A stretch of 55,862 nucleotides of DNA from Acidobacteriota bacterium (GTDB lineage: Bacteria; Pseudomonadota; Alphaproteobacteria; Acetobacterales; Acetobacteraceae). Both the position numbers and the translations under genes were made by a program. Below, one piece after another: positions 1-8,418 of the stretch. Each line of letters opens with the position of its first letter. The stretch's first letter is position 1. The notes under the pieces are model-generated. The model ran no database searches. It was not told the origin of the DNA and saw only the letters and a program-made list of their open reading frames with translations. Location: contig CAJCIS010000123.1 in NCBI GenBank assembly GCA_903970435.1, forward strand, positions 1-55,862, read 5' to 3'.

Positions 1-39
1 GTTTTTTGTTTCTTTTTTTCAAAAAAGAAATACTTCCTT
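1..39 (+). repeat. AT-rich hairpin repeat, copy 1 (cut by window edge)
   Basis: For all copies, strand + means the + strand reads AAAAGTTTTTTG, then a 10-bp arm, TC, the matching arm, then TACTTCCTT. This copy has the GTTTC/GAAAT version of the arms. It lies directly after the stop of the P450 gene, with its CTTCCTT side facing that gene. Confidence 0.9.
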
Positions 40-42
40 CTC

Positions 43-1317
43 TTACCACTTTAACGGCAAATTCCGTATAGACAGAAGTCCCGGAAATACCGTCGTATCG
101 GCACCCGCCTTTACCGCAAACGCGGGAATGCGGGTAAGCCACTCCTCCAATATGATCCGCAGTTCACGCCGCGCCAGCGTCGCGCCAAGACAGAGGTGAA
201 TGCCGGCAATGAATGTGAAATGACGATTGCCCTTGCGCGCGGGGTCGAACGCGCGGGGGTCCGAGAATTTCTGTGGGTCAAAATTACCTGCGCTATTGAG
301 GCATTGAACCGCGTCGCCGGCCTTGATCGTCACGCCGTGCCACTCGAAATCACGGATTGCGCTACGTGACGAACTGAGGATCGGTTGCGTCCGCAGGAAC
401 TCCTCCACCGCCGAGTTGATGAGTTCCGGATGATGACGTAGCTGACGCTGTATTTCGGGTTCAACCGCCATGCGGCGAAACATCTGGCTGATGGTCGCGG
501 CGACCGTATCCAATCCGCCGAGCCATAGAAACCAGACAATGCCGATCTTTTCCTCGTCGGTCAGCGCGCGGCCTTCGATGCGTCCATGGACGATCTTGGA
601 CACGAGATGGTCGTCCGGAGCGGTTTGCTTTTCCGCAATAAAGCCGCGCAGAAAATTCAGCACCGCGCGGAGCGACGCCGCGGTTTTCGTGCGGTCGCTC
701 GCATGCAGAATGTTCCACTCCCAGTCGAGGAACTGTTGGAACATAGCGGGAGGAAAGCCCATGAGCGACATGAACACCCGCACGGGGTACACGCGCCCGA
801 AATCCCACGCCACGTCCACCTCGCCTTTGCCCGCGAAACTCTCGATCATCTCCACCGCGAGCGTCCGCATTTGCGGTTCCATCCTATTAATCGACGCCGC
901 CGCGAAATGCGGGAACAGGAAGTGACGGTACTTTGCATGGTCTGGCGGGTCGACCGCCAGCGGAATCGAGCGGAACGTCTCGCCGATCAACGCCTGGAAC
1001 TCTGCCGCGCCCTTGTTCGAGAAATGATCGTTGTCCGTATAGACCCGTTCGATATCTTCATAATGAGTAACAACCCACGCGCCCTTGCTGCCGCCCGCCA
1101 GGCCGCCGCTATTTGGCATCGGAGGATTGAACAGAATGCGCGGAACGCCGAGATCGGTCAGCCACCCGCAAGGCTCGTAGGGGTCGCGCAAATCATTCGG
1201 CTTGGAACCGGTGGCCCAGGTGAGATCGACAAGCCTGTCCTTCGGCACATGCGGCGGAGCGGGCAAGTCCACCTGGATCGATGCAAAAGTGCGCTGTGGT
1301 AAAGGAGTGTTCTGCAT
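43..1317 (-). CDS. Cytochrome P450
   Basis: A 424-residue soluble bacterial P450, expected to hydroxylate a substrate in the cytoplasm using electrons from a ferredoxin and reductase not encoded here. The I-helix oxygen-binding motif is GGLDTV (267-272), where the usual second Thr is Val. The ExxR motif is EFLR (306-309). The heme-binding loop is FIAGIHLCLG (369-378), with Cys376 as thiolate ligand. The reading frame stays open upstream to 1515, but that extension overlaps the crotonase gene and matches no P450 N-terminus, so ATG at 1317 was chosen; no strong ribosome site precedes it. It is the last gene of a leftward run of beta-oxidation-type genes. The substrate is unknown. Confidence 0.9.
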   Translation of the reverse strand: MQNTPLPQRTFASIQVDLPAPPHVPKDRLVDLTWATGSKPNDLRDPYEPCGWLTDLGVPRILFNPPMPNSGGLAGGSKGAWVVTHYEDIERVYTDNDHFSNKGAAEFQALIGETFRSIPLAVDPPDHAKYRHFLFPHFAAASINRMEPQMRTLAVEMIESFAGKGEVDVAWDFGRVYPVRVFMSLMGFPPAMFQQFLDWEWNILHASDRTKTAASLRAVLNFLRGFIAEKQTAPDDHLVSKIVHGRIEGRALTDEEKIGIVWFLWLGGLDTVAATISQMFRRMAVEPEIQRQLRHHPELINSAVEEFLRTQPILSSSRSAIRDFEWHGVTIKAGDAVQCLNSAGNFDPQKFSDPRAFDPARKGNRHFTFIAGIHLCLGATLARRELRIILEEWLTRIPAFAVKAGADTTVFPGLLSIRNLPLKW

Positions 1318-1408
1318 GGGGTGTGTTATGCATCCGGCTGGCTTTTTGAGCAAGCGCCTGCTGGTCACCACAGGTAAGCAAAGCAAGCAGCAAAAAATAT
1401 TTGCTCCT

Positions 1409-2236
1409 TCAATTGCCGCTGAATGTTCCTTTCCGCTTCTCTCTGAAAGCCGCCATCGCCTCCTGATGATCCTGCATGCGCATTGAATAGACCTCGTAGG
1501 CAAGGGAAGCCTCAAACCCCGATTGCGTCATCTGTTTCAGGGCCACGTTCATCGCAACCTTGGTGTAGTTGACGGCGTGCGGCGGCAGATCGCGCAATTT
1601 TTCCGCCAGCGCCTGCACATGCGCGTCAAGCTCGCTGTCGGGCACGCAACGGTTGATCAGCCCAATCCGCTCGGCCACTTCGGCCGGCACCGGCTCGCCG
1701 GTCATCAGATATTCCTTGGCGCGATGAAACCCAATCGCGAGCGGCCACAACAGCACGGCACCGTCACCGGCAACCAGCCCGGCCTTCACATGGCTATCGC
1801 AAATCTGAGAGCCAGGCGCTGCAAAAACCATGTCGCAAGCTAACGCCAATGTGGCACCCACCCCGAAGGCCGGCCCACGCAGCTTTGCAATCACCGGCTT
1901 CTCGCAATCCATTATTCCCATGACGTGCTTGCGGGCAATCCGTGTTGTGAGATTCAACACCGCCGGTGGTGCCGGCTCGGAGTCGCTGTCCTTCAGTAGC
2001 GAAAGATCAGCACCCGAGCAGAAGGAATCACCCTCTCCCGTTAGGATAATCACAGAAACGTACTGGTCTTCCCAGACATCTTCCCAAATTCGGGCCAGTT
2101 CCTCGCTCATCGCCGGCGTGACCGCATTGCGCCGCCCCGGATTGGCGAGCGTTATTGTCATGATCCGTTCACGTATCACAATCTTCAATGCGGTATACGT
2201 TGCGTAATCGATGGTTCGGCTGCGCTCGAATGCCAT
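1409..2236 (-). CDS. Enoyl-CoA hydratase/isomerase (crotonase) family protein
   Basis: A 275-residue crotonase-fold protein, presumably acting on a CoA thioester. Family landmarks are the oxyanion-hole segment GDSFCSGADLSLL (69-81) and GPAFGVGATLALACDM (121-136). The two glutamates that hydratases use appear replaced: Thr129 stands at the GGGxE position and His149 at the PE position. It may therefore be an isomerase, a C-C bond hydrolase or another crotonase type rather than a plain hydratase. ATG at 2236 has a GGGAGG ribosome site seven bases upstream and is preferred to the open frame reaching 2266. The acyl-CoA dehydrogenase subunit gene ends 19 bases upstream, so the two are probably one transcript. 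Confidence 0.88.
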   Translation of the reverse strand: MAFERSRTIDYATYTALKIVIRERIMTITLANPGRRNAVTPAMSEELARIWEDVWEDQYVSVIILTGEGDSFCSGADLSLLKDSDSEPAPPAVLNLTTRIARKHVMGIMDCEKPVIAKLRGPAFGVGATLALACDMVFAAPGSQICDSHVKAGLVAGDGAVLLWPLAIGFHRAKEYLMTGEPVPAEVAERIGLINRCVPDSELDAHVQALAEKLRDLPPHAVNYTKVAMNVALKQMTQSGFEASLAYEVYSMRMQDHQEAMAAFREKRKGTFSGN

Positions 2237-2255
2237 GCTTGCCTCCCGGCGCCAG

Positions 2256-3185
2256 CTAACGCCCAACGCCCCAAATCAAATCCGCCGCGTCCGCTGCCTG
2301 TGCGGAGCGTCCACCAAGTTCTGAAAGCAGTGCCTTCAGCCGGTAGGTCCAGAGGTGCAACGGATGCTCCAGCGTCACGCCCATCGCACCAAAAAACTGA
2401 TGCAGATCATAAACGATGCCGGTCGCCGCGTCTTGCGCGAAATGCGCAGCCAGCGCGGCGTCCCCCGGGTCGCCACTATCGGCCGCCATCAGCGCCAACC
2501 ACCGCGCGCCGCCCGCCCGCACGGTCGCCTCGGCCAACCGGTGCCGCATACCTTGGAAACTGCCAAGCGGCCGGCCGAACTGCTTGCGTTCGCTCACATA
2601 TGTCACCGTGCATCCAATGGCCGAATCCAGCAACCCGGCAATCTCCGCCGCCAGTGCCACCTGCCAGCGCGCCCGCAGCGTCGCGGCCGGCACATCATGT
2701 GCAACCGCGCCGGCCGCATGATCCGCTTCCGTTACGAGAATCGCCATCGGATAGGCGAATATCGTTTCTATATTGCACACATCCCCCGCAGCCGCAGTGA
2801 AGGAAGTCACTCGATCCCTGTGCAACACAATTACCGTTGCACCCGGCGCCAGAAACCGCACCGGGCGCGCCGGCGCGCCCGCCTCCACCGCGCAAACTGG
2901 CCGTTTCACATCAGCACCAAGCAGCGGTCGCAACAATGACGAAGCTGCCACTTCGGCCGCGTAGGGCAGCCGCGCCAACTGTGCCACCACCAACGCCGCT
3001 GTCAGCGCGCCCAATTCCGGCTCGAACGCCATATCCAGAAAACCGCCGTCTTCGAGTGCCCTGTCCAGTTCCCCGCTCACGAGCGTGAATCCTCGGCTGT
3101 TGATCGGTGCATTTGCATACGGTTTGGCGAGCCTCTCGAGCGCGCCCAGAATCGCGGACTGTTCCGCCGAAAGCGAAAGCTCCAT
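2256..3185 (-). CDS. Acyl-CoA dehydrogenase, small subunit of pair 1
   Basis: A 309-residue member of the acyl-CoA dehydrogenase family, shorter than the usual 380 or so. It carries the FAD-contact motif RKQFGRPLGSFQ in its C-terminal half and the helix following GAMGVTLEHP. It lacks both the SEPxAGSD loop and the terminal GGxxEIQ motif, which the upstream gene has. The start overlaps that gene's stop as TGATG, a sign of translational coupling. By analogy with steroid-degrading FadE pairs, the two probably form an alpha2beta2 flavoenzyme oxidising an acyl-CoA. The open frame to 3317 overlaps the partner gene and was rejected. Confidence 0.88.
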   Translation of the reverse strand: MELSLSAEQSAILGALERLAKPYANAPINSRGFTLVSGELDRALEDGGFLDMAFEPELGALTAALVVAQLARLPYAAEVAASSLLRPLLGADVKRPVCAVEAGAPARPVRFLAPGATVIVLHRDRVTSFTAAAGDVCNIETIFAYPMAILVTEADHAAGAVAHDVPAATLRARWQVALAAEIAGLLDSAIGCTVTYVSERKQFGRPLGSFQGMRHRLAEATVRAGGARWLALMAADSGDPGDAALAAHFAQDAATGIVYDLHQFFGAMGVTLEHPLHLWTYRLKALLSELGGRSAQAADAADLIWGVGR

Positions 3186-4330
3186 CAACGCGGCTCCCGC
3201 GGCAGGCCAAGCAATTCGGTCGCCACCAAATTCAACTGAATTTCCGCAGCTCCCGAAGCAATTCCCGCAACGATCGCCCGCTGGTGATGCGCTTTCAGTA
3301 ACGGCTCCGCTTCGCACAGCGAATCTGGCAAGAACTCCACCACAAATTCACCCACCGCCCGCTCCGCCATAACGGTCGCCACGCGGACCGCGCTGGCTCC
3401 GCCGGTGCCGGCCACCCCCCGCACGCGCTGGTCCACAATATCATAGCTGCCGAGGCGCGCCGCTTCGCACAATGACGCCGCGCGGCTCGCCTGAACGCGA
3501 ACCGCCTCTCCAATAAATGCGCCACGAGACTGCAGGATTGTTACGGCACGGCCTAGTGCGCGCCGCGCCAGTGCGTAGCGTGGAATTCCCAACCGCTCAT
3601 TATTCAAGGAAAAGCCGATGATGTCCCACGCACCGCCTTCTTCGCCCAAAAGTGCCTCCCCCTGCACTTCGGTGCCATCGAAAAACACCTCATGAATGTC
3701 GCCCTCGCCAATCAGGCTCGGAATACTGCGTACCTCGATGCCCGCGCTATCCATCGGCACCAGAAAAATGCTGATACCGCGCTTGCGATCGGTGCCTGTG
3801 CGGGCCAGCAAAAAACAGGTTTCCGCAAGCCCCGCGTAGGAGGTCCAAATTTTCTGGCCCTCGATGCGATATATATCACCATCGCGTGTCGCCCGGGTAC
3901 GCAGCGCAGCGAGGTCCGATCCCGCATCCGGTTCCGAAAACCCCTGGCACCATATCGCATCACCACGCGCAATCCGCGGCAAATAGCGGGCCTGCTGCGT
4001 GGCACTTCCATAGCGCATCAGCGTCGGACCGATCCAGTTGACATTCATGTATTGCGCGCCGCGCGGCTCGCCGGCTTGCCACATCTCTTCCGCCAGAATA
4101 ATCTGGCACCACGCATCCATCCCCCGCCCGCCCCACGCGATGGGCCAATGTGGAATCAACAGTCCGGCCTCGGCCAACTTGCCGCAGAACTGGCGCGAAA
4201 ATTCAGTCTGTTCCCGCGAACCCGGGCCATGATGGGCGCGGTGCTCCCAGTCCGCCGGCAGATTTTCCGCCAGGAACGCGCGAATTTTTTCTCGGAATGC
4301 CTGATGTTGCGGGGCCCATTCGAACTTCAT
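3185..4330 (-). CDS. Acyl-CoA dehydrogenase, large subunit of pair 1
   Basis: A 381-residue acyl-CoA dehydrogenase. The signature CQGFSEPDAGSDLA lies at 128-141 and the FAD-binding C-terminal segment GIASGAAEIQLNLVA at about 355-370. It has no RxQF motif, which is present in the small subunit encoded immediately downstream. The two genes overlap by one base (TGATG). The start ATG at 4330 gives a normal family N-terminus; only a weak ribosome site is visible. It probably introduces an alpha,beta double bond into a CoA-linked catabolic intermediate. Confidence 0.9.
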   Translation of the reverse strand: MKFEWAPQHQAFREKIRAFLAENLPADWEHRAHHGPGSREQTEFSRQFCGKLAEAGLLIPHWPIAWGGRGMDAWCQIILAEEMWQAGEPRGAQYMNVNWIGPTLMRYGSATQQARYLPRIARGDAIWCQGFSEPDAGSDLAALRTRATRDGDIYRIEGQKIWTSYAGLAETCFLLARTGTDRKRGISIFLVPMDSAGIEVRSIPSLIGEGDIHEVFFDGTEVQGEALLGEEGGAWDIIGFSLNNERLGIPRYALARRALGRAVTILQSRGAFIGEAVRVQASRAASLCEAARLGSYDIVDQRVRGVAGTGGASAVRVATVMAERAVGEFVVEFLPDSLCEAEPLLKAHHQRAIVAGIASGAAEIQLNLVATELLGLPREPR

Positions 4331-4362
4331 TTAGAACGCTCTATTCACGGTACTAAGGTAGG

Positions 4363-4408
4363 GAAGGAAGTATTTCTTTTTTGAAAAAAAGAAACAAAAA
4401 ACTCTTGC
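4363..4408 (-). repeat. AT-rich hairpin repeat, copy 2
   Basis: GTTTC/GAAAT version with perfect arms. It forms an inverted doublet with copy 3 across a 23-base spacer, between the two acyl-CoA dehydrogenase pairs. Confidence 0.92.
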
Positions 4409-4431
4409 TCGTTGAGGCGAACCAAACAATT

Positions 4432-4477
4432 CAAAAGTTTTTTGTTTCTTTTTTTCAAAAACGAAATACTTCCTTCC
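4432..4477 (+). repeat. AT-rich hairpin repeat, copy 3
   Basis: GTTTC/GAAAT version with one A-to-C mismatch in the right arm. Its CTTCCTT side lies 11 bases from the stop of the gene ending at 4489. Confidence 0.92.
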
Positions 4478-4488
4478 CTACCTACCTT

Positions 4489-5514
4489 CTATGCGGCCAA
4501 CGACGAAATAAACCCACGCGCAACCGCAATATCGCATTCATCGCCCAGGCTCGCGAGTTGTTCATTGAGCAGTGCGCGTTTCAGATACAAATGACACGGA
4601 TGCTCCACCGCCATTGCCATACCACCATGCAACTGCATCGCATCTTCTGCGATCGCCCGAAAGGCCGAACTGGCAATCGACTTGGCGCCTTTAGCCAGCA
4701 AAACGCCCTCGGCGCACGGCCGTGCGTCGATATCCGCCACATAGTGCAGCAGCAACGCCTCGGCCGCAACCACCGCGGTTTTCAGGTCCGCGCAACGGTG
4801 TTTCAAGGCCTGGAACATGGCGAGCGGACGGTCAAACTGGCGGCGGTTTTTCAGATGCGTCACCGTCTCGTCCAAAATCTTGCCGGCCGCGCCGACACAA
4901 TCGGCTGCGATCGCCACATGAAGGTGTATCGAAAAAGCGTCGAGTGCCGCTTCGGCCGCCGCACCGCGCGCGATCACCGTGGCGGTGTCGAAATGGGCAT
5001 TGCTGATATCGAGGTCGAATAGAGTGCGTGTGGTATCCCATGTCGGTCGCGCAACACAAAGCACATCACGGTCCAATGGCACGACCGCCACCAGCGGTTC
5101 ACCGGCGATGACGACCAGCGCATGGCCCGCGCAATCGGCACCAATCACGGCGCGCAACCTGTGGCCCTGCGCAAAATCCTGCGAAGGATCACGCAACGAA
5201 ACCGCCAACCGCTCGCCCCCCGCAATCCGTTCGATCCAGGCGTCGCGCACGGGCGATGCGGCGCAGGCGGTAAGCGTTGCGATGGCGAGCAGGGACGCCG
5301 GCAGCAACGCCGGCGAGAGCACACGCCCCATTTCCATATAGAGCCAGCAACAAGCCGTCAGATTTTGCGCAAGTCCGCCAAGTGGCTCAGGCGCCGTCAG
5401 CGCCGGCCAGCCCGCCGCGGTAAGCCTGCGCCAGGCCTCGTCGGGATGCATCGTCGCGATATCGGCAAGCAATTTGCGCGCCGCTTCACACAGTTCGGTC
5501 TGTTCGATGCTCAC
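4489..5514 (-). CDS. Acyl-CoA dehydrogenase, small subunit of pair 2
   Basis: A 341-residue acyl-CoA dehydrogenase family protein. It has the RRQFDRPLAMFQ FAD-contact motif and the C-terminal LHGGMAMAVEHPCHLYLKRA helix region, but no SEPxAGSD loop and no terminal EIQ motif. It starts with GTG at 5514, overlapping the upstream subunit's stop as GTGA, so translation is probably coupled. The pattern of missing and present motifs complements the upstream subunit, as in pair 1. The likely role is a heterotetrameric flavin dehydrogenase for a second oxidation step in the same pathway. Confidence 0.87.
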   Translation of the reverse strand: MSIEQTELCEAARKLLADIATMHPDEAWRRLTAAGWPALTAPEPLGGLAQNLTACCWLYMEMGRVLSPALLPASLLAIATLTACAASPVRDAWIERIAGGERLAVSLRDPSQDFAQGHRLRAVIGADCAGHALVVIAGEPLVAVVPLDRDVLCVARPTWDTTRTLFDLDISNAHFDTATVIARGAAAEAALDAFSIHLHVAIAADCVGAAGKILDETVTHLKNRRQFDRPLAMFQALKHRCADLKTAVVAAEALLLHYVADIDARPCAEGVLLAKGAKSIASSAFRAIAEDAMQLHGGMAMAVEHPCHLYLKRALLNEQLASLGDECDIAVARGFISSLAA

Positions 5515-6719
5515 CCGGCACCGCCCGCAAGCCGCCAGGCCTTCGGTTCACGCGGCATGTCGAGCAGTCGTTCCGCAATGATATTGCGTTGTATCTCGTC
5601 GCTGCCCCCGGCGATGGACCAGGCGTAGGAATTCATGAAATCGACCGCCCAATTGCCGGTTTCCTGGCTGCCGCCGGAGGTGAAATCCTCACGATACTGC
5701 CCCGCAAGCCCGCTGATGCGAAGCCCCAGCGACGTGTAGGCGCGCAACACCCGCGCATAGTACAGCTTGACAACGGAAGCGTCGCCCGCACGCTCCTCGC
5801 CGGCAATGCGCCGCTTCAGAAACCCATCCGACAAAGCCACCAGCGCATCGATCTGCGTGCGCAATCTACCCAGTTCACGCAGGATAAGCGGGTCTTCGGT
5901 GCACCCGGTTTGCACCATTTCGGATGCAATTCGCCACAATCCACCGCGCATGCGGCGGCCAAGTTCCATCAGCGTCAGCCCGCGCTCGGATGCCAAGGTG
6001 GATTGTGCCACCCCCCACCCCCCGCCTTCTTCGCCCAATCGATTCTCGACCGGGATCACAACGCCATCCATGAAAATCTCGGCGAATTCCTCATCGCCGG
6101 TAATTTGCCGGATTGGCCGAACCGTCACGTTCGGTCCTTTCATGTCCATAATCAGGAAGGTCAGTCCTGCCTGTTTGGCACCTTCGGAGGACGTACGCAC
6201 CAACAGCAGACATTTGTCGGCATACTGCGCCATCGTCGACCATATTTTCTGCCCGGTCACGACATACACATCGCCACGACGCTCGCCGCGGGTTCTCACC
6301 GCCGCCAGGTCCGAGCCAGCACCCGGCTCGGAAAATCCCTGGCACCAAATCTCCCCGCGCAGAATGCCGGAAAGATGTTGCGTTGCCTGCTCTTTCGTCG
6401 CCCATTCCAGCAGCGTGGATGCCGCATGATAAAGCGAAACGAAGTACAGGATCAGGCGCGGTGCGTCAGCGCGCGCAATTTCCTCGTAGATGATGCTCTG
6501 TTCGGCAAGTCCCTGTCCGCCGCCCGGCCAGCCCGCGGGCCAATGGGGCGTGGCGTACCCTGCGGCCACCATCTTGGAAAACCAGTCCCGCTGTGCCGCG
6601 ACAAAACGCTCCTGGCTGCATCCCGTCATCGCCGCGCGCCAGTTCGTTGGCATGTTGGCGGCCAGCCAAACGCGCACGTCATGACGCAGAAGTTCCGCGC
6701 GATCAGGCAAAATTGTCAC
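5511..6719 (-). CDS. Acyl-CoA dehydrogenase, large subunit of pair 2
   Basis: A 402-residue acyl-CoA dehydrogenase with the loop CQGFSEPGAGSDLA and the C-terminal motif SIAGGSDEIQRNIIAERLL. It lacks the RxQF motif carried by its downstream partner. GTG at 6719 was chosen because it gives the expected N-terminus a few residues before the first helix (LLRHDVRVWLAANMP) and begins 19 bases after the upstream SDR stop. The open frame continues to 6776, but that part overlaps the SDR gene. The ribosome site is weak, so the start is less certain than the family. Confidence 0.88.
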   Translation of the reverse strand: MTILPDRAELLRHDVRVWLAANMPTNWRAAMTGCSQERFVAAQRDWFSKMVAAGYATPHWPAGWPGGGQGLAEQSIIYEEIARADAPRLILYFVSLYHAASTLLEWATKEQATQHLSGILRGEIWCQGFSEPGAGSDLAAVRTRGERRGDVYVVTGQKIWSTMAQYADKCLLLVRTSSEGAKQAGLTFLIMDMKGPNVTVRPIRQITGDEEFAEIFMDGVVIPVENRLGEEGGGWGVAQSTLASERGLTLMELGRRMRGGLWRIASEMVQTGCTEDPLILRELGRLRTQIDALVALSDGFLKRRIAGEERAGDASVVKLYYARVLRAYTSLGLRISGLAGQYREDFTSGGSQETGNWAVDFMNSYAWSIAGGSDEIQRNIIAERLLDMPREPKAWRLAGGAG

Positions 6720-6738
6720 GTCATACGCTGCTTCATGG

Positions 6739-7560
6739 TCACGCCGCCTTGGTGGGCGACAGCGCCGCCATCTCAACCTGCCCCGTCGCCATGCCGCTCA
6801 TGAAACCGCCATCGACAGGGAGCAGAACACCATTCACGTAGCTCGCCGCAGGGCTGTTGAGAAACACCAGCGGCGCCGCCTGCTCCTCGGGCGTGGAGCG
6901 CCGGTTAATCGGCTGTGTCGCCATATCCAATACCGCCATCGGTGTCGCCCGCTCAAAATCCTTCATCATCGGCGTCTGCGTCGGTCCGGGCGCCGTGCAA
7001 TTGATGCGAATTCCGCGCTTGATAAGATGAAATGAGGTCTGCATCGTCCATACGATGACCGCTTCCTTCGAAAACGCATAACCCTCCCGCACGATATCGG
7101 CGTGGTCCGCACTCCATGTCACGGCATCGTCGAAGCCCGCGACTTGCAGGAATTCTTTATGCACCGGAATTCGCCGGCTCCAGCCAAGACCGCCGGTGGA
7201 AGAGATACTCGCAATCGCACTGCCTGCCGGCATCAGGGTAATCACCTGCTCGGTCAAATGACGCGTGCCGATGAAATTGACCTTCATGACATCCAGGGGA
7301 GCGCAAGTTTGCGGCAGGCCCGCGCAATTGAACAGCGCGTCCACCCGGCCACCGATGGCGCCGACCGCCGCGTCGATCGATACTCTATCGCGCAAATCCA
7401 CATTATGAAACGATGCCAGGCTCAGCGCGCAATCCTTGTAATCAATGCCGTGAACCTCCGCGCCGAGGGCGAGCAGCAGCCGGGCGGTGGCCTCACCCAT
7501 GCCGGAAAAACAGCCGCTGACAATAACGCGCTTACCGTCGTATCCTGGAAACTTGGTCAT
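6739..7560 (-). CDS. Short-chain dehydrogenase/reductase (NAD-type)
   Basis: A 273-residue classical SDR. The cofactor motif is GCFSGMG (16-22); the acidic Asp40 after the second strand favours NAD over NADP. NCAG lies at 78-81, and the catalytic set is Ser120/121, Tyr161 and Lys165 (YAFSK). The C-terminal PVDGGF is typical. It probably oxidises an alcohol, or reduces a ketone, on a pathway intermediate. ATG at 7560 follows an AGGAAGG ribosome site. It is the first gene of the leftward operon ending with the P450. Confidence 0.9.
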   Translation of the reverse strand: MTKFPGYDGKRVIVSGCFSGMGEATARLLLALGAEVHGIDYKDCALSLASFHNVDLRDRVSIDAAVGAIGGRVDALFNCAGLPQTCAPLDVMKVNFIGTRHLTEQVITLMPAGSAIASISSTGGLGWSRRIPVHKEFLQVAGFDDAVTWSADHADIVREGYAFSKEAVIVWTMQTSFHLIKRGIRINCTAPGPTQTPMMKDFERATPMAVLDMATQPINRRSTPEEQAAPLVFLNSPAASYVNGVLLPVDGGFMSGMATGQVEMAALSPTKAA

Positions 7561-7883
7561 CTTTTCCTTCCTGTGTCAGCAGATCTGCCGTTGCTTGCCG
7601 GATCGATCTCAGCGAAAATCATCCTCCGGCCAAACCCGGCCGTGTCTATATCGCCCGGCCGTCAATTCCCTGCCGTGAATGCCCGAACGGCCAAGGCAGC
7701 AACGTCGCAGAAACCCGAGTGGTCATAAAGTGACGGCCGGCGCTCTTCGGCCGCATCATCGAAGGGGCGTTATTCCGTGTATCGCAAACACTACCCATTG
7801 CAAGCACGAAGCTGCAAGCGCGAAGCCACCTCACCGAACTCTCGTAATCCGCGAATCGCGCGCCCTTCAGGTTCGAGGTGATC
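7561..7883. other. Divergent intergenic region
   Basis: About 320 bases between the leftward SDR gene and the rightward DUF35 gene. It must hold promoters for both, but no clear -35/-10 pair or operator could be picked by eye. Frames open on both strands here look like shadows with no ribosome sites. Confidence 0.5.
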
Positions 7884-8303
7884 ATGAAAACAACCGCGGC
7901 CACCCCACCACGTCCGCTGCCCCGGCTCGACGCCGACAACCGCGCTTTCTGGACCGGCGGCGCGACCGGAGAATTGCAAATCATGCGGTGCGCGAATTGC
8001 GCCGCCTTCATCCATCCGCCCAGGCCGGTTTGCCGCCACTGCCTGTCCGACAATGTCAGGCCCGAGGCGGTCGCCGGAACGGGCATCGTCGACACGTTCA
8101 CTGTCAACTACCAGCCCTGGTATCCTGGCCTAGAAGTGCCATTCGTCATTGCACGTGTCGCGCTCGATGGCGCGCCCGGCGTTTTCCTCACCACCAACAT
8201 CGTCGGCTGCCCACCTGACTCAGTCGATATCGGTGATCGCGTCCGAGTAACGTTCCTGCAGCAGGAGGAAATTTATCTGCCGCTATTCGAAAAGATCGAC
8301 TGA
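7884..8303 (+). CDS. Zn-ribbon/OB-fold protein (DUF35 family)
   Basis: A 139-residue protein of the DUF35 family: an N-terminal rubredoxin-like zinc ribbon with Cys36, Cys39, Cys50 and Cys53 (CANC and CRHC), then an OB fold. Relatives are acyl-CoA-binding partners of thiolases, SCP-x aldolases or MaoC hydratases in steroid and polyketide pathways. No thiolase lies in this window, so the partner could be the MaoC protein encoded at 14223-15422 or a distant thiolase. GTG at 7878 is also possible, but GAGG at 7875-7878 fits ATG at 7884 better. It stands alone on this strand and is followed by repeat copy 4. Confidence 0.87.
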   Translation: MKTTAATPPRPLPRLDADNRAFWTGGATGELQIMRCANCAAFIHPPRPVCRHCLSDNVRPEAVAGTGIVDTFTVNYQPWYPGLEVPFVIARVALDGAPGVFLTTNIVGCPPDSVDIGDRVRVTFLQQEEIYLPLFEKID

Positions 8304-8346
8304 AAGGAAGCAGTTCTTTTTTGAAAAAAAGCACCAAAAAACTTGT
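8304..8346 (-). repeat. AT-rich hairpin repeat, copy 4
   Basis: GTTC/GAAC version with one arm mismatch. It begins at the base after the TGA of the DUF35 gene. Confidence 0.9.
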
Positions 8347-8418
8347 TCCCTCGCGCCTGCACTCAGGTTCGGGACCATGGTTGGCGAGCCGGGGATTGCG
8401 TCAGCAAGGGCTTTTCCG

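Noticed and set aside
1318-1515. N-terminal extension of the P450
   Set aside because: It overlaps the crotonase gene, is Arg/Cys-rich and does not resemble a P450 start. ATG at 1317 fits.
7646-8107. Antisense frame across the divergent gap and DUF35 gene
   Set aside because: It overlaps the zinc-ribbon coding region and has no ribosome site or family resemblance.
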